The notes beneath the pieces were generated by a model. The model saw only the letters and a list, made by a program, of their open reading frames with translations. It was not told the DNA's origin and made no database searches. The position numbers were made by a program, and so were the translations under genes. From CAYWLQ01 sp964458775 (lineage in GTDB: Bacteria; Myxococcota_A; Polyangia; JAAYKL01), in contig CAYWLQ010000027.1 in NCBI GenBank assembly GCA_964458775.1, positions 1 through 41,406 on the forward strand: a stretch of DNA of 41,406 bases, in the 5' to 3' direction. How positions within the stretch are numbered: position 1 is the first letter of the stretch; every line of letters begins with the position of its first letter. This document shows positions 8,245 to 15,681 of this stretch, piece by piece.

Positions 8245-8904
8245 TCATCTAACCGACTCTCCGTTTACAACTATTTTGTCAATAGAAACGCCTATCTGTT
8301 CGGGCATAATTGAGTCCTCTGACGGAATAACTGCTACTCCAATTGACTGAACCATTTCGGTGTAAACAAAAGATCCGCAATCGTTGTCAAGATTCAATGT
8401 TATAGTTACCCATTCTTCAGCAGTTGAATGAGCTACAAAGTAGTCACATTCTATCCAGGTATTTCCGCTTATAAAAGAAAACAAGAATCCTCCCGAAAGA
8501 TAACGTGTTGTTTTAACTGTAAAATCAATTGATACTGCACCGGTCCAGTTTGTTGCAAAAAAGTTTCTGAAAACGCGCGGCCTATCTGTTGTTGATTCAA
8601 ACTCTCCTTCAAAATCGAAGGTTCCATTTTCGAGATTGTGAACAAAAAACTCGCTTTCAAACCCCTGCGGACCGTCATCAAAGGTCCAAACTAAAGGGAA
8701 ATCTACATTATTGCCAATTCCATTAGTCTCGGAATCTTCGTTTTCTATTTCAGAATCATTATCATCTGCAGCATCATAATTATCAAAATAATCTGCTTCA
8801 GCCTTAGAACTGGAGCATCCCGATATCAACCCAAATATCCAGTAAAAACAAGCGAGTAACAACAATTTTAGTGTTTTTTTCGGATTTGTCATTGTTAATA
8901 TCAT
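8245..8904 (-). CDS. Lipoprotein with acidic linker and jelly-roll-like domain
   Basis: I choose the ATG at 8904 because AGGAGG lies 7 bases upstream, giving 219 residues; the frame stays open further upstream but without a ribosome-binding site. A lipoprotein signal ends in lipobox LISGC near residue 30. A short acidic linker (DDNDSEIENEDSE type) follows. The rest (about residues 65-219) is beta-rich with aromatic residues, opening with VWTFDDGPQGF, like many carbohydrate-binding jelly rolls. I cannot place it in a named family. It lies 61 bases upstream of the RNase HII-like gene on the same strand. Function is unknown; surface binding of a glycan is a guess. Confidence 0.75.
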   Translation of the reverse strand: MILTMTNPKKTLKLLLLACFYWIFGLISGCSSSKAEADYFDNYDAADDNDSEIENEDSETNGIGNNVDFPLVWTFDDGPQGFESEFFVHNLENGTFDFEGEFESTTDRPRVFRNFFATNWTGAVSIDFTVKTTRYLSGGFLFSFISGNTWIECDYFVAHSTAEEWVTITLNLDNDCGSFVYTEMVQSIGVAVIPSEDSIMPEQIGVSIDKIVVNGESVR

Positions 8905-8953
8905 AACATATCCTCCTGCTGAACAAATATGGCACGTTGACAGACAATACAAG

Positions 8954-8995
8954 ATTGATTCTTGATAACATGCGTTTTACCATTTAAGAATCAAT
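8954..8995. promoter_or_regulatory. 10-bp inverted repeat in divergent promoter region
   Basis: ATTGATTCTT (8954-8963) and AAGAATCAAT (8986-8995) are perfect inverted copies 22 bases apart, between the divergent lipoprotein and small membrane protein genes. The right arm ends 10 bases before the AAAGGAGC ribosome-binding site. Position favours a repressor or activator site; a leader hairpin is also possible. Confidence 0.45.
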
Positions 8996-9017
8996 TGGAG
9001 CTTTTTAAAGGAGCAAT

Positions 9018-9245
9018 ATGTTTTTAACCGTTTTGGGATTGAAGTTATTGTTACAGGCAGAACCGATAGCCCCTTCCAAGGGTCAAAACTGGGGAATGTG
9101 GTATATACTGGTTATAGTGGTATGCGTAACTGTTGTCGGTTTTTGGTTACTCAAGCGCATTTCGGACATCGCTGTTAAAAGAAAAACGGATGCCATGATT
9201 CGCGAAATAGGCGAAGACAACACGGGACAAGAAAAGAAAGAATAG
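9018..9245 (+). CDS. Small single-pass membrane protein
   Basis: The 75-residue protein has a weakly hydrophobic N-terminus, one strong membrane helix at about residues 27-46 (MWYILVIVVCVTVVGFWLL), then a basic-to-acidic cytoplasmic tail. AAAGGAG lies 6 bases before the ATG. It starts an operon with the glutaminase-fold gene 16 bases downstream. I recognise no family. Confidence 0.7.
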   Translation: MFLTVLGLKLLLQAEPIAPSKGQNWGMWYILVIVVCVTVVGFWLLKRISDIAVKRKTDAMIREIGEDNTGQEKKE

Positions 9246-9261
9246 AAAGAGGACGCATAGG

Positions 9262-10095
9262 ATGGGACAGTTTTGGGGATTATCAGTCAATGATGATATG
9301 CTGCTGAGATGCGTTGTGCTGAATCTGGCAAAACAAATTTCGTTATGCACATCGAATGCTAAAAGCTTCGGGCTCGGTTACTATTCACAAGGAGAGCTGT
9401 TGCAAAGGTTTGAGCCTCAGTGCAAAGAATCTACAATTGATTCAGCTCTTGCGATTGACGGAATAAGGGCAGAAATGTTGGTAATGCATATGCGCTCAAA
9501 CAGTAACGGTCCTACTAAAAGAGAATGCATTCATCCGTTTCGCTTTAAAGAGTGGTTGTTTGCCCATAACGGTTCGATAGTTGGATTTTTAGAAATAAAA
9601 GATAGAATTCTGAATTCTATTCCGTCTTTTATTCGACGAAATATTAAAGCCGAAACCGATTCCGAATTAATGTTTCATCTTTTCTTGTCTTTTTTGTATG
9701 ACGCAGGTGAGCTGAACAGAAAAGATGCGGACATTCAGATTATTGGAGATGCCCTGGCTCGAACACTGGCAACTATAGATGAATTCGCCCATGTTGAGGG
9801 AAACCCCAAATCTGATGCATCAATAATCGTAACAAACGGATATTCAATGGTTACCGTGAATAGAGGCTATCATACGGATTACCTATGCCTTAACGGGATT
9901 CTTGATTGTCCGGCATGTCGAATAACTCTTCATCCCAATGACCCTGACTTTTCAAGGGCTGACCATGAAGACCTAAGAGCAGTATTGGTTCGCTCTTGTA
10001 AAAACCCTGTTCAGTCAACAGAAACCGTGAAGGTAGTCGACAACTCAATTCTTTTAATTTCAAAAAAACAAGAAGTATCTGTCAGAACTTTTTAA
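9262..10095 (+). CDS. Class II glutamine amidotransferase-like protein lacking the catalytic Cys
   Basis: The 277-residue product has the fold of the N-terminal-nucleophile glutamine amidotransferases (YafJ/EgtC type). Visible family positions are HMRSNSNG (residues about 76-83, glutamine-binding Arg), FAHNGSIVG (oxyanion-hole Asn-Gly) and ETDSE (substrate Asp). The expected start is Met-Cys-xx-Phe/Leu-Gly, where Cys2 is the nucleophile; here it begins MGQFWGLS, with Gly at that place. AGAGGA upstream supports this start, so the Cys is not lost by a wrong start call. It cannot hydrolyse glutamine by the usual route. A binding or scaffold role, or another chemistry, is possible. It is probably co-transcribed with both neighbours. 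Confidence 0.78.
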   Translation: MGQFWGLSVNDDMLLRCVVLNLAKQISLCTSNAKSFGLGYYSQGELLQRFEPQCKESTIDSALAIDGIRAEMLVMHMRSNSNGPTKRECIHPFRFKEWLFAHNGSIVGFLEIKDRILNSIPSFIRRNIKAETDSELMFHLFLSFLYDAGELNRKDADIQIIGDALARTLATIDEFAHVEGNPKSDASIIVTNGYSMVTVNRGYHTDYLCLNGILDCPACRITLHPNDPDFSRADHEDLRAVLVRSCKNPVQSTETVKVVDNSILLISKKQEVSVRTF

Positions 10096-10128
10096 ATACA
10101 ATACCAAATCAAATACAGGAGGTGATTT

Positions 10129-11277
10129 ATGCCGCGAGTTGCAATACTGGGCGGAGGACGAGTGGGAAGAGTCATAGCGAGGGATTTGTCCGAAGACTCG
10201 ACTATGGAAATAATGCTTTATGATTCCATGTGTGAAAAAATGGAAGATCTTAAGGCGCGCAGCAATATAAAAATAATTCAGTCAGATTTGTCGACAGCAG
10301 GAGCAATTTCAAAAGCTGTTCGTTCAAGCGATATCGCAATAGGAGCATTGCCCGGTCATATGGGTTTTAAGGCACTCAAAGAAGTATTGCTAGAGAAAAA
10401 ACCCTATGTAGATATATCGTTTATGCCCGAAAATCCAATGACGTTGCATAACGAAGCTGTCTGCGCCGGGATTCCTGTTATATACGATTTCGGCGTAGCG
10501 CCGGGCATGAGCAATTTTATTGCTGCTTCTCAGGCAAAGCTTTTCGATTCACCGGAGCGAATAGTAATTTTGGTGGGAGGGCTTCCTCGAAAACGCAGTT
10601 TGCCGTGGGAATACGAAGCGCCGTTTTCTCCTGCGGATGTAATAGAGGAATACCTAAGGCCTGCAAGAATTAGAAGAAACGGAACTGTAATAACCTTGCC
10701 GGCACTGAGTGAAACCGAAACGGTTGAATTTGGGAATGTCGGAACTTTGGAAGCGTTTTTAACCGACGGATTGCGATCAATTGCTGACTTTGAGCTGTGT
10801 CCAAACATCGAAGAAAAAACACTTCGATATCCGGGTTATCGAGACCGTATGAAACTCTTGATAGACACCGGCCTGCTCAGCGACAGGTCGATAGAAATAA
10901 ACGGAACAACAATCACTCCTCTCCAAGTAACCTCAAAACTTCTTGAGAAAGCCTGGCGAACCCCTCCTGTGCCGGATGAATTTACAATAATGCAGATCAG
11001 AACAGAGGGTAGAATGCAAGGCAGATTCTCAATGTCTATAGTTAATCTATTTGATGAAACCGACAAAAAAAGAAATGAAACCTCCATGGCAAGGACCACA
11101 GGTTTTCCCGCAGCAGCGACAACTCGGGCTCTGCTAAACGGAATACTAGAGCTGAACCCAGGAATATATCCGCCGGAATCCCTAGCCGATTACAAAAATT
11201 TTAAAATTTATCTGTTTGAAGAACTGCACGCAAGAGGGATTAAGTACACGATTTCAGAACAGCAGATTGAGGAGTAA
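10129..11277 (+). CDS. Saccharopine dehydrogenase / lysine 6-dehydrogenase-like oxidoreductase
   Basis: The 382-residue protein begins with a Rossmann NAD(P) motif (VAILGGGRVGRVIARDL) followed by an acidic residue ending strand two (MLYDS). The IGALPGHMG and IYDFGVAPGMSN segments are typical of saccharopine reductase-like and L-lysine dehydrogenases. Such enzymes act at the alpha or epsilon amine of lysine-type substrates with NAD(P). A strong GGAGGTGAT site precedes the ATG by about 4 bases. It ends the operon that starts at 9018. The substrate cannot be read from sequence, and no other lysine pathway gene is nearby. Confidence 0.82.
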   Translation: MPRVAILGGGRVGRVIARDLSEDSTMEIMLYDSMCEKMEDLKARSNIKIIQSDLSTAGAISKAVRSSDIAIGALPGHMGFKALKEVLLEKKPYVDISFMPENPMTLHNEAVCAGIPVIYDFGVAPGMSNFIAASQAKLFDSPERIVILVGGLPRKRSLPWEYEAPFSPADVIEEYLRPARIRRNGTVITLPALSETETVEFGNVGTLEAFLTDGLRSIADFELCPNIEEKTLRYPGYRDRMKLLIDTGLLSDRSIEINGTTITPLQVTSKLLEKAWRTPPVPDEFTIMQIRTEGRMQGRFSMSIVNLFDETDKKRNETSMARTTGFPAAATTRALLNGILELNPGIYPPESLADYKNFKIYLFEELHARGIKYTISEQQIEE

Positions 11278-11318
11278 TAAAGGCCGTTGAATCATGTGAT
11301 GAATTGCCTGACACCGCA

Positions 11319-13049
11319 CTATATGTGACTACGCTGAGTGTACTTGGTGTGGAGCAATTTGTGTGATTTTTCACCCAAGGGTTTTTCAAGATATGTTTCG
11401 TAGAGCAGTTTAACAGCAGGATTTTCATGAGACATTCTTATGCTCTGAACATTTGCGTCGTCATTATAGAGAGCTTGTGCGCGCAGTTTTCGTTTTTCGT
11501 TAGTAGCAGGAAGAGGTTGCCCTCCACCGCCGACGCATCCGCCCGGACATGCCATAATTTCTATAAAATGGTAAGGTGCCTCTTTTCGGTCGATAAGATC
11601 CATTATTTTTCGAGCGTTGTTTAACCCGTGAGCAACCGCTACTCGAACTTCGCCGAAGCCTTCGACATTTAGTGTTGCATCTTTGATTCCTTCGAGACCG
11701 CGAACCTCTTTAAGGTTTAGATCCGGCATGTCTTTGCCGACAACAATTGAATATACTGTTCTAACAGCCGCTTCCATTACGCCGCCGGTAGCTCCGAATA
11801 TTGTAGCAGCTCCGGTATATTGTCCCATGGGAGCATCATAGTCTTCATCAGGTAGTGCAGAAAAATCAATTCCAGCTTGGCGAATCATTCTGGCGAGTTC
11901 GCGGGTGGTAAGCACTGCATCTACATCTCTGTAACCCGAGTCATTCATTTCCGGTCGACTTGCTTCAAATTTTTTTGCTGTGCAGGGCATTATAGAAACG
12001 ACAAATATGTTTTTAGGGTCAATCCCGCTTTTCTCGGCATAATAGGTTTTTGCCAAGGCACCGAACATTTGTTGCGGTGATTTGCAGCTGCTCAAATGAC
12101 CCAGTAAATGAGAATAAGAATGCTCGATAAACTTAATCCAACCGGGGCTGCATGACGTGATCATAGGCAATGTACCTCCGGTTTTTAGCCGATGCAGTAG
12201 TTCTGTCCCCTCTTCCATAATAGTTACATCCGCTGCAAAGTTTGTATCAAAGACTTTATCAAATCCAAGTTTGCGAAGAGCGGCTATCATTTTTCCCGTT
12301 ACCAGAGTGCCTGCAGGCAAACCGAAAAATTCGCCTAGCTGTGCGCGAACAGCCGGTGCTTCCTGAATGATCACGTGTTTTTTCTTGTTATCAAGAGCTT
12401 CCCAAACAAGGTCGACATCATCTTTTTCCATAATGGCCGCTGTCGGACAAACAACTGCACATTGTCCGCAAAAAGTGCACGTGGAATCCATCAGGTCTGC
12501 TCCCATTGCCGGAACAACTTTTGAATAAAATCCACGACCTTCAGCGGTTAAAACAGATACACTCTGTGTGTGATCACATACGGTTATACAACGAAGACAA
12601 TTTATGCATTTTGCTGGATCTCTAACAAGAGAAGGAGATGAATTATCGATACTACGATTTGCAAAGTCTGTGCGATTTACTCTGATTCTTGTTACCCCAA
12701 CAGCTTCGGCAACAGCCTTTAGCTCACATGTCGGTGATTTGCGACAGTAAGTACATTCATCGGGATGATCTGAAAGCAACAACTCAATAGAAGCTTGTCT
12801 TGCTTTTCGGACTCTCGGCGAATTAGTAGATATTGTCATGCCGTTGGCAACAGGTGTAACACATGCCGCCAAAAGATTACGCGATCGAGTTGCTTCAACC
12901 AAGCAAACCCGACATGCTCCCGGAGTGTGATTGAGTTCTTGATGCTCGCAGAGAGTTGGAATACGGATATTTACCTTTTTTGCAGCTTGCAAAATCGTCC
13001 ATTCTTTCGGAACTACTATTTCAATGCCGTCAATAGTTATAGTGACCAT
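11319..13049 (-). CDS. [FeFe] hydrogenase catalytic subunit, HndD/HydA type
   Basis: The 576-residue protein has the M3 domain order. A plant-type [2Fe-2S] ferredoxin domain (Cys near 34, 46, 49, 63) is followed by a His-Cys3 cluster region (HPDECTYCRKSPTCEL). Two [4Fe-4S] motifs come next (CINCLRCITVC and CTFCGQCAVVC), then the H-cluster domain. H-cluster motifs are TSCSPGW at 298-304, MPCTAKKFE, and MACPGGCVGGGGQP near the C-terminus. It would catalyse reversible proton reduction to H2. The L1 motif is TSCS rather than TSCC. No HndA, B or C partner nor maturase (HydE, F, G) is in the window, so redox partners must lie elsewhere. AGGAGA precedes the ATG. Confidence 0.93.
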   Translation of the reverse strand: MVTITIDGIEIVVPKEWTILQAAKKVNIRIPTLCEHQELNHTPGACRVCLVEATRSRNLLAACVTPVANGMTISTNSPRVRKARQASIELLLSDHPDECTYCRKSPTCELKAVAEAVGVTRIRVNRTDFANRSIDNSSPSLVRDPAKCINCLRCITVCDHTQSVSVLTAEGRGFYSKVVPAMGADLMDSTCTFCGQCAVVCPTAAIMEKDDVDLVWEALDNKKKHVIIQEAPAVRAQLGEFFGLPAGTLVTGKMIAALRKLGFDKVFDTNFAADVTIMEEGTELLHRLKTGGTLPMITSCSPGWIKFIEHSYSHLLGHLSSCKSPQQMFGALAKTYYAEKSGIDPKNIFVVSIMPCTAKKFEASRPEMNDSGYRDVDAVLTTRELARMIRQAGIDFSALPDEDYDAPMGQYTGAATIFGATGGVMEAAVRTVYSIVVGKDMPDLNLKEVRGLEGIKDATLNVEGFGEVRVAVAHGLNNARKIMDLIDRKEAPYHFIEIMACPGGCVGGGGQPLPATNEKRKLRAQALYNDDANVQSIRMSHENPAVKLLYETYLEKPLGEKSHKLLHTKYTQRSHI

Positions 13050-13292
13050 AGATGTTCTCCTCTTAATGAACTGGCAGATCTGTTTTTGCAGAACTCAATA
13101 ATCCATGCTGACGCAGAGGTCAGGATCCTATTTAGCAATAATTTGTATTGGCAAAAATCCTTTATGTCAATCTCAACATAACGAAAAAACGACAATTGCA
13201 CAAAGCATCCTCCTCTTGTCAAACTACCGTGATACGGTTAGTAGGTTATACCTGTTGTCAACTGTTGCCGAGCGTCGGTCGTAGTTTTCTAG
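13050..13292. other. Intergenic region before the hydrogenase gene
   Basis: These 243 bases separate two minus-strand genes. A small imperfect hairpin (CTACCG with CGGTTAG, 13224-13241) is visible without a convincing T-run. The short open frames here lack ribosome-binding sites and codon character. Any hydrogenase promoter should be in this gap. Confidence 0.4.
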
Positions 13293-14897
13293 CTACCCAT
13301 TGTTGCGGTTAACTTCTCTCAGATCAATGAGGCTATAACTGTTTCGGCCGGTATCAACGCGCATTTCAAATACTCCCAATTGATGAGCTGCATCAGATGC
13401 GTGGCGCAAGAAACCGTAACTGTATCCGCTTTTTGCTCTTCCGGAGGCCGTTGCTTCGTCCAGCAGATCATCGTACATAACAGAATCCGTCGCTACCATA
13501 TCTCTGCTAAAATAAAGAGCGCTCGACGGTCTGGTATTGTTTTGTCCGCCTAGAGTTCTAAACGCATGGGGAGGATTACTGTTGCCGTTAATATTGCCGA
13601 ACAATCCGTCTGTAACAATTAGACGTACTTTATCTTTTATCGGCATGCAGATATCGGCCAGTCTTGCACCGTCCCTCCAGGTATTGTCTCCTGAGGGATG
13701 CAGAGCCCCCATATTGCTTATTGAACCCATCATCATTTTCATGGCTCCGGTTATCCAGTTGAAACCGTGCCAACTCAAGACAGGCATCATTATTAGGTGG
13801 TCCGCCTCTTCGGTAACACGAGCAATTTGTTCTGTAACAGCAGGAGCGTGTCCTTGAGTAAAAGGTATTTCAGAACCCCATTCCCGTCTATATAAATCCC
13901 ATTGAATATTGGCGGTATGACGACAATTGTCAATTATTCTTGCTTGAGCGGGAGATCCCAGCAAAGCACGAGACGGATCGGATACCGCAATATTCTCTGC
14001 CGGAATACCCAAAACATCTACCAGCCCGTAGACTACTGCACTGATAGGTGCGCAGACGTTGTTCTTCTGTCCGTTTTCATTGTTTACATAGGCATTTATG
14101 TGAATCAAAACCAAATCGCCGGCACTGTAGGGAACCAGTGCGCTCCATGCTCCTTTAAGTGTGGAGGCTCCTGTCAATGCCTTAACACCGTCTTCTACCA
14201 TAGCATCGACTACAGACTGAACAGCGTACTGATAGAAATCGTCGGAGTCAGCACCGTCCCAAGTGGTGGATGAGGAATCAATAACTCTGACTACTCGGCC
14301 CATCGGCGGAGGGTCTACAACTTCTCCATTACCTGTATCCGTATCAGCATCGGTATCAGTATCGGTATCAGTATCGGTATCAGTATCAGTGTCGGTGTCG
14401 GTGTCAGTATCAGTATCGGTGTCAGTATCAGTATCGGTATCTGTATCAGTGTCTGTATCGGTGTCTGTATCAGTATCAGTATCGGTGTCTGTATCGCTGT
14501 CCGAATCAGAATCTGAATCAGCGTCGCTATCCGAGTCTGCATCTGTATCAGTATCTGTATCACTGTCCGAATCTGCATCCGAATCAGCGTCGCTATCCGA
14601 GTCTGTATCTGTATCGGTATCTGTATCACTGTCTGAATCTGCATCCGCATCTGTGTCGGTATCGGTATCAGTATCCGAATCAGAATCTGCATCAGCATCA
14701 GCATCGCTATAGTCGGTTTCACTGTCTGTTTCTTTTCCTTCTGAATCTTTAGAACAGGAGCTTACAATAGCTGCGGCAGCGCCTACTCCGGCCGTCATTA
14801 AAAATTTGCGTCTGGATTCGGACTTGGGGAGAGCCTCGGTTTCTTCAGTTGATTGATCATCTCCTACCAAAGTTATGGAATTTTTTTTCTTGTCCAT
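13293..14897 (-). CDS. Tat-exported lipoprotein with Asp-rich linker and DUF362 domain
   Basis: The 534-residue product carries a twin-arginine signal (SRRKFLMTAGVGAAAA) running into a lipobox-like VSSC near residue 48, so it is exported folded and probably lipid-anchored. Residues about 60-190 are an almost pure Asp-Thr/Asp-Ser linker. The C-terminal 340 residues look like a DUF362 domain: VLIHINAYVN, then an AENIAVSDPSR strand-loop, then the late MVATDSVMYDDL. DUF362 proteins often occur with ferredoxin domains, but this one has no Fe-S Cys motif. It sits between a cytochrome lipoprotein and the hydrogenase gene on the same strand. Tat export suggests a cofactor, which is inference. AGGAAGGAG precedes the ATG. 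Confidence 0.78.
   Translation of the reverse strand: MDKKKNSITLVGDDQSTEETEALPKSESRRKFLMTAGVGAAAAIVSSCSKDSEGKETDSETDYSDADADADSDSDTDTDTDTDADADSDSDTDTDTDTDSDSDADSDADSDSDTDTDTDADSDSDADSDSDSDSDTDTDTDTDTDTDTDTDTDTDTDTDTDTDTDTDTDTDTDTDTDTDTDTDADTDTGNGEVVDPPPMGRVVRVIDSSSTTWDGADSDDFYQYAVQSVVDAMVEDGVKALTGASTLKGAWSALVPYSAGDLVLIHINAYVNNENGQKNNVCAPISAVVYGLVDVLGIPAENIAVSDPSRALLGSPAQARIIDNCRHTANIQWDLYRREWGSEIPFTQGHAPAVTEQIARVTEEADHLIMMPVLSWHGFNWITGAMKMMMGSISNMGALHPSGDNTWRDGARLADICMPIKDKVRLIVTDGLFGNINGNSNPPHAFRTLGGQNNTRPSSALYFSRDMVATDSVMYDDLLDEATASGRAKSGYSYGFLRHASDAAHQLGVFEMRVDTGRNSYSLIDLREVNRNNG
14335..14720 (-). repeat. Tandem Asp-Thr/Asp-Ser coding repeat
   Basis: About 385 bases of imperfect hexamers (on this strand GATACY/GACACY, with GATTCR and GATGCW variants) encode the linker of the DUF362 protein. 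The 3' half of the coding tract is nearly pure GAYACN, more homogeneous than the 5' half, as expected of recent slippage expansion. Confidence 0.9.
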
Positions 14898-14964
14898 TGA
14901 GATCTCCTTCCTCTAAGAGGAATTCTATTTTTCTAACTTTTCGACATAACCTTTGCCGAATTAT

Positions 14965-15579
14965 TTATTTCTTTTTAGCCGGCCATCCGTCCCAATAGTA
15001 GTCGTGACAAGCATTGCAAAACGAGTCAGGTGTATTTGTAAATCCGTGGTTTTCAAATTCTTTTACAGTATCATAAGTATCATGACACCCGGATTGTGTA
15101 CAGTTGTCAAAAGCCGGATCACCGTCATGGTTAAACCAAGAAGCTCCGTTTTTGTCATGACCGTGACATGAACCTCCCGGAAATCCTCTCGAACATGACC
15201 ATGCCCAATATTGCATCTTGGGGTTGTGATTTTCGGGTTCCCAGCGTTTTCCTTGTCCGTGACAATCAAAACAACGGGCGTTTTTCCAACCCGGGTGAGT
15301 TTTGGTAAGCAGCATAGGTTCTCCTGACGGTGCCCATGTGTCGTCAGCAGAGCTGAATGCTGAATAATCGCCGTCCAAAATAAAGGGCTCTTTTACGTTT
15401 TGGGTATCCGAATCAGATCCGACTTCACTTGTATCAATTAAATTTGAGTCAATATTATCAGAGGTCTTATTGTCACTATCAGGTGTGCTGTCTTCTGTTC
15501 CGAAAGTTTCCGAAACGCAACCGGACAACCAAACTATAGCAACAATTATGGATAAGACATTATATCTTAGGTACACCAT
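14965..15579 (-). CDS. Multihaem c-type cytochrome lipoprotein
   Basis: Starting at the ATG at 15579 the product has 204 residues. A signal ends in lipobox LSGC, then an acidic linker, then a Cys/His-rich domain. Two canonical haem sites are present (CFDCH and CNACH). Two more Cys-Cys-His groups have wider spacing: CTQSGCH (CX4CH) and CSRGFPGGSCH (CX8CH). CX4CH sites occur in cytochromes c3; CX8CH is unusual, so two to four haems are possible. It probably moves electrons at the cell surface or in the periplasm. It lies 67 bases upstream of the DUF362 gene. AGGAGG is 16 bases from the chosen ATG, rather far, so the start is uncertain. Confidence 0.78.
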   Translation of the reverse strand: MVYLRYNVLSIIVAIVWLSGCVSETFGTEDSTPDSDNKTSDNIDSNLIDTSEVGSDSDTQNVKEPFILDGDYSAFSSADDTWAPSGEPMLLTKTHPGWKNARCFDCHGQGKRWEPENHNPKMQYWAWSCSRGFPGGSCHGHDKNGASWFNHDGDPAFDNCTQSGCHDTYDTVKEFENHGFTNTPDSFCNACHDYYWDGWPAKKK

Positions 15580-15681
15580 AAGGTTTTTATTCTTTCCTCC
15601 TGACACTATAGAATAATCCAAAACCTTAAAATAGGAAACAGTCGAATCTGCTTTTTAACGGAAGGGAAAAAAGAAGAGTTT

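Noticed and set aside
13037..13222. 61-residue minus-strand open frame before the hydrogenase
   Set aside because: No ribosome-binding site, odd composition, and it overlaps the hydrogenase start and its ribosome-binding site.
14335..14720. Tandem repeats as a CRISPR or minisatellite array
   Set aside because: Units are hexamers in coding frame with no unique spacers and directly encode protein linkers.
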